Origin: Candidatus Nitrosopumilus sp.
GTDB taxonomy: Archaea > Thermoproteota > Nitrososphaeria > Nitrososphaerales > Nitrosopumilaceae
Assembly (NCBI GenBank): GCA_029881195.1
Contig: JAOUNB010000002.1
Coordinates: 1 to 48,903, forward strand
DNA: 48,903 nucleotides
Direction: 5' to 3'
A program made the position numbers and the translations under genes. This document shows positions 8,343 through 17,239 of this stretch, in pieces. Below the pieces are notes generated by a model. The model saw nothing but the letters and a program-made list of their open reading frames with translations. It was not told the origin of the DNA and ran no database searches. How positions within the stretch are numbered: the first letter of the stretch is position 1; every line of letters begins with the position of its first letter.

Positions 8343-10862
8343 AGGATAAAAGATCCCCTGATTGGCACAATTCCCAAATACTTTCTTGAAACTTTGAATC
8401 TAGAAAATAATAATGATAACAAAGTAATTGTTAGTTTGGAAAATGAAAATGATCATTTCTTTGTTAAAATAATGAAACAGAATGGCAAATTACAGTATGT
8501 TGAACAAAATGTTGGAATTGTAGATGATGATATTTCTAATGTTAAAAAAGACTTTGTAATGGCAATGATAGGCTCAACATTCTGGGGACAAGAAATTGAT
8601 TCAGATGGAAACCAGACACCATTGTGGATAAACCCATTACTTGGAGCAAAACAAAATGATCTAGTTAGATTTCACATACTTGCAATAGGAATGGATCATA
8701 CATTCCACTTACATGCACACAAATGGGTTGATCCTGGAACAACTAATGTCATTGATGCTAAATTATTACAATCAGATTCATCAACTCACTCTTTTGCAGT
8801 CAAGGCCGGTGAGAGTGGAGTTGGATTTTGGCAATACCACTGTCATATCTTTGCACATATGGAATCAGGAATACATGGATCATTCCAAGTAGGAATAAAT
8901 GATGTTGCATCAATTCCTGGTAAATCATCCAATGTTGCACATGATGCATTTGGAATTCCAAATGTAGCAGTAGATGTTGCAACATTTGTTGTTTCAGATG
9001 AACCAGGAACTTGGTTTAAATCTGCAAGAGGAGAGGCTTTGGCACCAATAACAGTGTCCGAATCCCTTGAAGTGGTTCTACCAGATAGCGATGTTAATTT
9101 TATTATGACTGACACTAGCACAAGACACACAATTACAAGCTTAATTTATCCTGAGGGTGCAACCCACATGCCATTTGATCAAGTCGCATCATACAGTGGT
9201 GGCGCCACAATAAAACTACATGATCCAGGTCTCTATGTATTTTCATGCAAAGTTCATCCTTACATGTTTGGTACTGTAATAGTTCAGGATCCTGCAGACT
9301 TGCCAGGTGGAGAAAATGAACCAGGAATTACTCTTGGTGAAAAAATTACTACCGTAAATGGAATTGCCGTACCCACAGCCTCTGATTTGGCTCTAAGATT
9401 GCTAAAGGTATTCTTTGTTGCAACTACTGACAACTGGCAAACATTTGCTACAACTGACACTACTTGGAATCCTCAATATCCTGCATTACCAGTAGTAGTT
9501 TACACCAATGATGGTGACAGACTCGTAGTGAATCTATCTGATACAATGCATGCATACTTTGGTGATGAAAATCAAACTCTCCAAGCAGTCTCTGACCCAG
9601 AAGTTTCTGGAGTAGGAGAAGTTTGGGTAAATACCCAGTTTGAACATACACAAAATAAGGCAAAACCAGGAACTGCTACTGCTGTAAATACTGCAGACTG
9701 GACTGTCACTAAAAAGGTCGCTCTACCTGAAATTAATATGAACAATCCACATAACATGTGGACTGATAGAAATCAAAGTGTGATATACCAAACAGAATGG
9801 TTTGGTACAGATCTTACAGTATTTGATAGAGAAACCGGTGAACTAGTAGAGCGCATACATGTCGGAGATTCTCCAGCACATGTAATGACTAGATCTGATA
9901 ATGATGATATTCATGTTACCCTAAATGGCGAAAATGGAGTAGTTGAGATACTTCCAGGAACTGATTCTGTAAATAGAATAATCCCAACACAGGGACCTGA
10001 TGGGGACCCAACACATCCTCATGCTCATTGGATGAGTAGTGATGGAAAGTTTATGGTGACTCCAAATGTCTTTACAGATGATTCTACTTTGTTACATTAT
10101 CCTCAAGGAAAACTGATGGCAAAGATCAGTGTAGGTTCACATCCAATAGCAACAGGTATGACCCCTGATGATTCTCATTATATTACAGCAAATTTCCTTG
10201 ATAGCACACTAAGCGTGATAAGCATAGATGACAAGACCAAAGTTACAGATATTGCATTACTTGCTGATTATGTTCCAACAGGAGGTCTAACTGGACTTAT
10301 ACCTGGTGGAGATCCACTACCAAGTCTTCTTGGCTCACCAGAAGGTGCTGCTGTCATGATAGGTGCATTGCCTATACAGACACCAATATCCCCATCTCTT
10401 GATGCACCAGCAATCGTTACTGCTAACACACTAAGTGGTACAATAACAATCGTAGACATGAAAGATCCTTCAAATCCAGTTCCAGTAAAGACATTAGCAT
10501 GTGATCCTGGATGTCATGGTGTTAACTTTGGTGCAAAAGAAGGGGATGGCTACTATGCCTATGTATCAAGCAAGTTCTCAAATAGAATGTTAGTAGTAGA
10601 TATGGATCCAAACAATGACAATAATCTTGATGATGCTAGAATTGCTGGAAGCATATTATTGGTAGATCCTGCAGTTAGTGTTAGTGATGACGAAATAGTA
10701 TCTTATCCTGGAATGGGTGGACAGGGAGTACTTGCAATACCAAACATTTACCAAGGTTGGATTCAAAAGACAATAGTTGAATGCAACTCACCAGGTGCCT
10801 GCTCTGATGAGATAAATGATTACCTTGCTAATCTAACCGATGAACAAAAGAATCTTAATTAG
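8343..10862 (+). pseudogene. N-terminally truncated multicopper oxidase / cupredoxin / YVTN-type beta-propeller fusion (ORF 8394-10862 from TTG; open upstream to 8343)
   Basis: Only C-terminal MCO copper motifs are present (HTFHLHAHKW, HCHIFAHMESG), followed by a second cupredoxin (FSCKVHPYMFG) and propeller repeats. No signal peptide and no ATG. Coding-like residues IPKYFLETL precede the TTG. It may still be expressed as a short protein. Confidence 0.6.
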
Positions 10863-11200
10863 ATCTTTTTAATTAAGTTATAAAACCCCGGATTTTTTCT
10901 ATTGTTTTCTACCATTGCGATAACTATTATGATTTTTGTAATGGGTTAGGGGGATGGATTTTTTGAAACGTTAGGTGTAATCTCTGAACATACTAAATAG
11001 ATTTTAGATTCAATTCGCGAAACAATCCCATCTCCGTAGTCATTTATTACTTTTATTCTATGTCCAACTGATCATCAAACTGGAACCCAAAAAACTTAAG
11101 GTTTTCCTGAAATTACATATTACCAAATAAATCAATAATATTTTCTAGGAAGTATTGTATTTGATACTGTTTCTGTTTGTTCCTTGGGCCTACGCACAAT

Positions 11201-11222
11201 GTTTAAAAGCCCTCCCGGCACC
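11201..11222 (+). repeat. Degenerate copy of the tRNA-Ser 3' end (candidate att-like relic)
   Basis: gtttaaaagccctcccggcacc versus tRNA gttcaaatctccctcccggcgcc. Exact shared core ccctcccggc, similar T-loop and trailing CC. Confidence 0.5.
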
Positions 11223-11230
11223 ATCTTAAT

Positions 11231-11528
11231 TGGTATAAACCACACGGTGCAGTACTGTCATTGAAGTCTGCAACAAGAGTTATTGCATCAAAATCATCTA
11301 TTTTTAAATTGGTAAAATAGAAGAATCAATTAAAATATCTAAAGAAAAATTTCCAGAATTTGAAATAATGAAATTTCCTGATTTCAAGTAATCCATGACA
11401 AGTATTTTGAACAAATCAAACACAATGACATTGAATTAATCTTGTGAATTAACACAAGTCCTATGAAATTTAGTGAACCTAAGAGCATAAAGACTAATGA
11501 TATATGGTATATTGGAAATTCCTTTTAA
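11231..11528 (+). pseudogene. Decayed coding region, family unidentified
   Basis: Coding-like segments in shifting frames: WYKPHGAVLSLKSATRVIASKSSIFKLVK / IEESIKISKEKFPEFEIMKFPDFK / VIHDKYFEQIKHNDIELIL(stop)INTSPMKFSEPKSIKTNDIWYIGNSF. Confidence 0.4.
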
Positions 11529-11607
11529 TTTTTCATTATGTGTATCTGTTAGATCGTAAAATCAAAAAAGCGTAATAATTAATAAGAACATATTTTGACT
11601 GGTTTTA

Positions 11608-13707
11608 GTGAATCACTATTTTTTACTGTCTTTGATACTGGGTGTAGTAGTTATTGGTAACTTGTCTAGTTCCTTTGCTGAAATTGAATCTGTTGATGTT
11701 AACGAAAATAAACTGGTGACTCTACTCGGCGAAGGATATGATCCTGATGCAGAAAATCTTTCATTCAAATGGACTCAGATCTATGGTGAGTCTGTAATAT
11801 TATCCTCAACGACTGTTCCTGAACCTACATTTATGGCCCCAGATGTCAAAAATGGCGAAATTAAAGTTCTTACTTTCGAATTATTGGTTACTGATCCTCA
11901 GGGAGCGAGTAGTTCCGATACTGTTGAAATTATTGTAAATTCTGTAAATAATCCCCCATATGTAGATGCGGGAAATGATATTTTGGCGGTTCAATCAATT
12001 AATGCAATAAGCATTATTCCTCAAGTTACAGATAAAGATGAAGATATTCTGACTTACAAATGGGAACAACTTTCAGGACAACCAGTATCTTTGTCCTCAA
12101 TCACAGAAAAGCATCTTACATTTCAACCTGTCCTTCTTGATTTTTCTCAAACTGATCCTATAACATTTAGAATTACCGTTGATGATGGATTTGGGGGAGT
12201 TGCAAGTGATACCGTAAACGTGATATTCTTTACTGGTCTTATTGACAACAAGTCCATTTCAATTGAAGCAGGACCTCCACAGACCGTAGTCGAAGGTCAA
12301 ACTGTATCTCTTGATGTAACTGGTCACACGTTGAATAATCAACCTATTTCCTATACTTGGATTCAGTTTATTGGAACTCCTGTTACTCTCAGTTCTTCTA
12401 ATGGAGATCATATTGAGTTCACAGCTCCCAAAGTAGGTGATTATGAAGAACTATTGTCATTCCATGTTACAGGATACTCTAAGGGAAATGGATACGCAAA
12501 TGATATAGCAATAGTTAAAGTAATTCCATCAAACCTTGCGCCAATAGCTGATGCTGGAAAAGATCAAAATGTTCCTCAAAGAACATTTGTGTACTTAGAG
12601 GGAACTGGAACTGATCCTGATGGTGACAATATTAGATTTTCTTGGTCTCAAAAATCTGGAATTCCAACTAAAATTTATGAAAACACACAGCCTTCAGCAT
12701 ACTTTGTTTCTCCAACAACCCAATCACTATCAGAGCCATTAGTATTTGAGCTTAAAGTAACTGATGTTGTAGGAAATTATGATGCTGATGATGTAACAAT
12801 TACGGTAAGTACTGAAAATAGCCCACCACGTGCATATGCTGGTCCTGACAGAAGAGTTCATGGCGGTGATAATGTTACTATCATGGGTGCTGCAGTTGAT
12901 TTGAATGACGATGATCTAAAAACAGAATGGAAGCAAATCTTTGGTGATGCCATATCCTTTGATAAATCTAATTTGAAACTATCATTTATTGCACCTGACG
13001 TTGCTCCGACAATTTCTAAACGACTGGCTTTTGAACTAACAGTTACTGACCCACAAGGATTAACTGACTCAGATCAAGTTGTAATCTTTGTGTCTCCTGA
13101 AAACAGTGCCCCAAAAGCTAATGCGGGGCCTGATATGACTGTGGATGAAAATACAGTTGCCAATTTACACTGTACTGGAACTGATCCTGATGGTGACAAA
13201 CTTGGATTCACATGGAGTACTACATCAAAAGGTGTTATTGAGCAAAATACTAATTCTAATACTATGGTGAAAATTCCAAATGTTGTACGTGATTCTACAA
13301 TGAACTTTACTTGTACTGTAACAGACGGAACCTACTCTTCTTCAGATAGCATGAATATTCTAGTTAAAAATACTCTTAGTCTTGATATTGTAGCTGATGC
13401 AGGTGTTGATAGGATAGTAAATGAAAATGTCAAAGTTTCATTGGATGGAAGCAAGAGTCATGATCCTGAGGATCAACCGATTTCATTCAAATGGACACAA
13501 CTATCTGGAGAATCTGTAAAACTATCTTCTAATACTAATGTGAATCCATCATTTACTAGCCCAATCGTGAATAATAATGAAATTAAGGTTCTGACATTTG
13601 AACTCAAAGTATTCGATGATAATGGAAGGGAAAGTACTGATACAGTTGTAATTACTGTGGATCCAGTCAACTCTCCTCCAGAAGCATCTGCATCTGCAAA
13701 ACAATAA
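11608..13707 (+). CDS. Secreted multi-domain PKD/Ig-like repeat surface protein
   Basis: GTG start with signal peptide MNHYFLLSLILGVVVIGNLSSSFAE. Repeated modules: PPxxxAGxD...V.L.GtgTDPDGD...f.WsQ..G....l......PxFxaP.......l.FeLtVtD..G...sDtV.I.V. Confidence 0.88.
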   Translation: MNHYFLLSLILGVVVIGNLSSSFAEIESVDVNENKLVTLLGEGYDPDAENLSFKWTQIYGESVILSSTTVPEPTFMAPDVKNGEIKVLTFELLVTDPQGASSSDTVEIIVNSVNNPPYVDAGNDILAVQSINAISIIPQVTDKDEDILTYKWEQLSGQPVSLSSITEKHLTFQPVLLDFSQTDPITFRITVDDGFGGVASDTVNVIFFTGLIDNKSISIEAGPPQTVVEGQTVSLDVTGHTLNNQPISYTWIQFIGTPVTLSSSNGDHIEFTAPKVGDYEELLSFHVTGYSKGNGYANDIAIVKVIPSNLAPIADAGKDQNVPQRTFVYLEGTGTDPDGDNIRFSWSQKSGIPTKIYENTQPSAYFVSPTTQSLSEPLVFELKVTDVVGNYDADDVTITVSTENSPPRAYAGPDRRVHGGDNVTIMGAAVDLNDDDLKTEWKQIFGDAISFDKSNLKLSFIAPDVAPTISKRLAFELTVTDPQGLTDSDQVVIFVSPENSAPKANAGPDMTVDENTVANLHCTGTDPDGDKLGFTWSTTSKGVIEQNTNSNTMVKIPNVVRDSTMNFTCTVTDGTYSSSDSMNILVKNTLSLDIVADAGVDRIVNENVKVSLDGSKSHDPEDQPISFKWTQLSGESVKLSSNTNVNPSFTSPIVNNNEIKVLTFELKVFDDNGRESTDTVVITVDPVNSPPEASASAKQ

Positions 13708-13749
13708 TTCTGGAATTTCTATTTGAGGTTGATTGATATCTTTTGTTTC

Positions 13750-15069
13750 TTATTCTTCTAACTTCTCTATGACTTGAGAAAAATTCCAAGGACCGCACTG
13801 AACATCAAGATTCTCACTCTCAAACAGACCTGTCTTGTTTAGATGATTGATAATGTGTGCTGCAAACGGTAATGCACCAGTGGCTCCAGGCGAATTGTAA
13901 TTCAGAATATGAAATGATGCATCATCATCAATTAAAATTACATCTGGAGCAAACTTTCCACTATCATCAATTACTGATGATCTAATTCCTGCAGTACCTT
14001 TCTCAGTAATTTTGTCTGAATCAATTTTGGGTAAAAATCTCTTTACTCTATCAATCATTGCAGATTTTGACATTGATGATTGTATTTCATTTATTGCAAG
14101 TTCCTGAAATTGTTTATCAAAGATTGCTTTTCTGGCACCCGACCCTAACATTTCTAATATTTTTGGGATAAACTCCTTGATGTTTTCTATTTTGTTGTAT
14201 CCATATGGGCTGAACACTGGAACTGCGTTAGGTCCAATCTCACAACTGCCATCAACTCTGATGATCCAATGAGGATCTAAAAATGGATAATCTGGAAATT
14301 CTGGAACAGAGTATACGCTTGTTTTAGTCAAGTCATGATATTCTTTTGGGGCTTTCCAATACTCTCCTCTAAAATGCACATCAGTAAATTTTTCTGCAAC
14401 ACCTACATCATGCGCAATATTTACTGCCTCTCCCCCTGCAGCATTAATTAAAAATTTTGCAAATATTTCATGTTCATTATTTAATGTAATTTTCCACGCA
14501 TCATCTTCTTTTTTTATTTTTGTTACCTTTGTATCTAAAATGAATTGTGTGCCATTTGATTTACTGTCTTTCATAATCGAATTTGTGAATATTGAATAAT
14601 CTGCAGATCCATCCTTGTAAACATAAAGTGCAGTTTCACATTTTATTTGAGGCTCTATTTTTTTCAACTCTGTACTGTCTATCAGTTTGATGTCTTTGTC
14701 TTTTAATCCATTTTGCTTTCCCCATTTTAGATATTTTTCAAGAACTGAGGTACCTTTTTTATCCAAAGCAACTTCAATCACCCCATCTTTTTTAAAAGGC
14801 AAATCTCTTAATTTGGAATACTCTTCCCACATTTCATATCCGTGAAATGCAGCTTTTGCAAACAATTTCTTCTTTTCTGGATTGTACAGATATGGCGCAT
14901 GAACTTTTCCTGTATTTCTCCCACTTGTATGAAATGCGACGGTATGTGCTTGCTCAATTACAGCAATTTTTTTTGATCTGTTAAGATGCGATAGAAAATA
15001 TGATATAGATGTTCCAAGAATCCCTCCTCCAATAATTACAACATCAAAATTATGTGTCACAGGCCTCAA
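13750..15069 (-). CDS. FAD-dependent oxidoreductase, L-2-hydroxyglutarate oxidase-like
   Basis: FDVVIIGGGILGTSISYFLSH dinucleotide-binding motif; HTSGRNTGKVHAPYLY; ...NYNSPGATGALPFAAHI. Confidence 0.85.
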   Translation of the reverse strand: MRPVTHNFDVVIIGGGILGTSISYFLSHLNRSKKIAVIEQAHTVAFHTSGRNTGKVHAPYLYNPEKKKLFAKAAFHGYEMWEEYSKLRDLPFKKDGVIEVALDKKGTSVLEKYLKWGKQNGLKDKDIKLIDSTELKKIEPQIKCETALYVYKDGSADYSIFTNSIMKDSKSNGTQFILDTKVTKIKKEDDAWKITLNNEHEIFAKFLINAAGGEAVNIAHDVGVAEKFTDVHFRGEYWKAPKEYHDLTKTSVYSVPEFPDYPFLDPHWIIRVDGSCEIGPNAVPVFSPYGYNKIENIKEFIPKILEMLGSGARKAIFDKQFQELAINEIQSSMSKSAMIDRVKRFLPKIDSDKITEKGTAGIRSSVIDDSGKFAPDVILIDDDASFHILNYNSPGATGALPFAAHIINHLNKTGLFESENLDVQCGPWNFSQVIEKLEE

Positions 15070-15148
15070 TTAAGATTACTTCTTCGTCAATATTAAATCA
15101 AATCTTTGAGAATTAAGGTTAATATCCAATAAAATTTTAGTTCAAACT

Positions 15149-15430
15149 GTGTTGCCTGATAGATGTTCAATAATGGAAGAAGGAAAACAGTGCGTCAATC
15201 CTCCAGAATTTATTGTATCTATTGTTGCAGATCAAGATGAATATATGTTCGGAGTTACTTGCCAAAAACACAAACAAATAGTTTCAGGCAAAATTAGATT
15301 ACTTCAAAATGAAGAAAAACTACGTAATGGTAAAATCATCTTTTCCCCTGTTAAAGCAATTGGTACTGATTGTATTCATGGTGATTCCGACGATTTTGTT
15401 CAAATTGATATGAACTCCACTAAAAATTGA
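15149..15430 (+). CDS. Hypothetical small Cys/His-containing protein
   Basis: 93-aa ORF (GTG start) with MLPDRCSIMEEGKQCVNPPEF...TCQKHKQ, a treble-clef-like spacing. Confidence 0.6.
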   Translation: MLPDRCSIMEEGKQCVNPPEFIVSIVADQDEYMFGVTCQKHKQIVSGKIRLLQNEEKLRNGKIIFSPVKAIGTDCIHGDSDDFVQIDMNSTKN

Positions 15431-15453
15431 AATAATTTTGTTTTGAATAGTTC

Positions 15454-15831
15454 ATGGTGCTTTTTGAATTGTTATCTGATATAATTGCAAATGATGATGT
15501 TTTGCTTGTTGTCAAAAACCATGGCGTCACAAGTGAAATTAGGAGTAACTCTCTTAATATCAGAGAAAAAGAAAAATGGATTACTATTGGAGATAATGAC
15601 GGCCCTGCACACATGCATGTTAATTCCGAATTGATAAAATCTGCAGAATTCATTCAAGAAATAAAACCTGAACGAACTAGTTTCAGTGTGCAGTTCTTTG
15701 ATGAATATGGAGAACGCATTTTGGCTGCATTTTTTACAAAAATGTATGATGGCTCTAAAAAACTAATTACTGCAAGAAAAAAAACGTATGATGATCTAAC
15801 TCAAAAATTCTCCCCAAAAATCAAATTTTAA
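15454..15831 (+). CDS. Conserved hypothetical, faintly HutX/ChuX (heme-utilization)-like
   Basis: KEKWITIGDNDGPAHMHVN...FSVQFFDEYGERILAAFFTKMYD resembles the HutX/ChuX C-terminal pattern; weak call. Confidence 0.55.
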   Translation: MVLFELLSDIIANDDVLLVVKNHGVTSEIRSNSLNIREKEKWITIGDNDGPAHMHVNSELIKSAEFIQEIKPERTSFSVQFFDEYGERILAAFFTKMYDGSKKLITARKKTYDDLTQKFSPKIKF

Positions 15832-16022
15832 AAAAACCTTGTCTGAAAAAGACAAAAAGAAAAATACTATTGTGATTCTTTCTTCTTCTTTTCTTTCTCA
15901 GATTGTAATTTAGCTAATTCTAATTCTTCATTAGTATGTTTGAATTTTTTCAATCTGATATTTTATCATGATTTCAATATAAAAACCGCTCATTTTTTTA
16001 AACGATCACTCAAGCGTAAAAT

Positions 16023-16988
16023 TCAGTATCCTACTGAGTAGATCGGCTTTTTTCCACTCATTCCTAGATTCAGATTTTTAACTGTAATTTCTGCCATCTT
16101 AGCCCTAGTCTCTTTCGTTGAGCTGCCTATGTGTGGTGTCAGTACAACATTTTGTAATTTGGTTAATGGGTTTTTTGTACTGATCGGCTCTTCTTCAAAC
16201 ACATCTAAACCTGCACCTGCAATGATGTTTTTTTTGAGAGCTACTACAAGTTCTTTTTCATTTACTATCTTTCCTCTTGAAGTATTAATTAAAAATGCAG
16301 ATTTTTTCATTTTTCTAAAAACCTTTCTGCCAAACAAATGCTCTGTCTCTTTAGTATGTGGAACGTGAATTGAAATAATGTCGCTTTGTGTAACTAGTTT
16401 CTCAAATGAGACATATTTTACACTCAATGTTTTTTCATTGAATTTTGAAATGCGATTTCTATTATGATATATGATGTTCATATCAAATGCTTTTGTTCTT
16501 TTTGCAAGTGTTCTGCCAATTCTCCCCAATCCTAAAATTCCAAGCGTTTTTCCTTGCAGATCTACTCCAACATAATCATGTGCTCCGTAGATTACTTTCC
16601 ATTTCCCCTTTCGAATAATTCTGTCCCCCTCAGATACTCGTCTTAATACATCAAGAATAAGTGTGAATGCCAAATCTGCAGTTGCATCAGTTAGTACTTC
16701 TGGTGTATATCCTACACGAATCTTCTTTTTCTTGGCATAATTGACATCAATATGATCAAAACCTACACTATAGGTGCTAATCACTTTTAGATTCTTCGCT
16801 AAATCTATGGTCTCTTTATTGATTTTGTCATATGGAAAGCAGATTATGCCATCCACTTCTTTTATTTTTGATCTAATCTTTGTTTGAGGAATTGGAATTT
16901 TTCCTGAATGAACTTCAATTTGATATCTTTTTTTTAATTCTTTTAATGCAAAATCATGTAAAGTTCTTGTAAGAAAGACTTTTTTCAT
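16023..16988 (-). CDS. D-isomer-specific 2-hydroxyacid dehydrogenase (glyoxylate/hydroxypyruvate reductase-like)
   Basis: GKTLGILGLGRIGRTLAKR NAD motif; LINTSRGKIVNEKELV; GLDVFEEEP; LTPHIGSSTKETR. Confidence 0.9.
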   Translation of the reverse strand: MKKVFLTRTLHDFALKELKKRYQIEVHSGKIPIPQTKIRSKIKEVDGIICFPYDKINKETIDLAKNLKVISTYSVGFDHIDVNYAKKKKIRVGYTPEVLTDATADLAFTLILDVLRRVSEGDRIIRKGKWKVIYGAHDYVGVDLQGKTLGILGLGRIGRTLAKRTKAFDMNIIYHNRNRISKFNEKTLSVKYVSFEKLVTQSDIISIHVPHTKETEHLFGRKVFRKMKKSAFLINTSRGKIVNEKELVVALKKNIIAGAGLDVFEEEPISTKNPLTKLQNVVLTPHIGSSTKETRAKMAEITVKNLNLGMSGKKPIYSVGY

Positions 16989-17040
16989 CAGTCTTGAGAT
17001 TTATCTCAAACCATTTATACGATTTCTTTCTAAATTACGT

Positions 17041-17190
17041 ATGTCTTCCAAGACCGAAGAAGAAGAGGAAGATTTTGCTATTTGTGTAGAGTGTGGTAAT
17101 TCTATTGATAAATGTGGATGTGTCTGCCCTTATTGCGGAGAACGAGATAAATGTGAATGTGCATTGTTTGATGCAGCTACTGGGGGTTAA
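17041..17190 (+). CDS. Small cysteine-rich (putative zinc-ribbon-like) protein, 49 aa
   Basis: Manual translation: MSSKTEEEEEDFAICVECGNSIDKCGCVCPYCGERDKCECALFDAATGG*. Eight Cys in paired knuckles; about 50 nt upstream of the KOR alpha gene. Confidence 0.7.
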   Translation: MSSKTEEEEEDFAICVECGNSIDKCGCVCPYCGERDKCECALFDAATGG

Positions 17191-17239
17191 ACATTTTGAT
17201 AATGCATAATATTATACTTCATCAAAAGGATAACTTACT

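Noticed and set aside
10860-10890. taatta..taattaa inverted motif after the MCO gene as a terminator
   Set aside because: Weak AT-only palindrome in AT-rich DNA; archaeal terminators cannot be called reliably from this.
15870-15953. Possible minus-strand micro-ORF MKKFKHTNEELELAKLQSEKEKKKKESQ
   Set aside because: Very short, Lys/Glu low complexity, TTG start only, no motif; not enough support.
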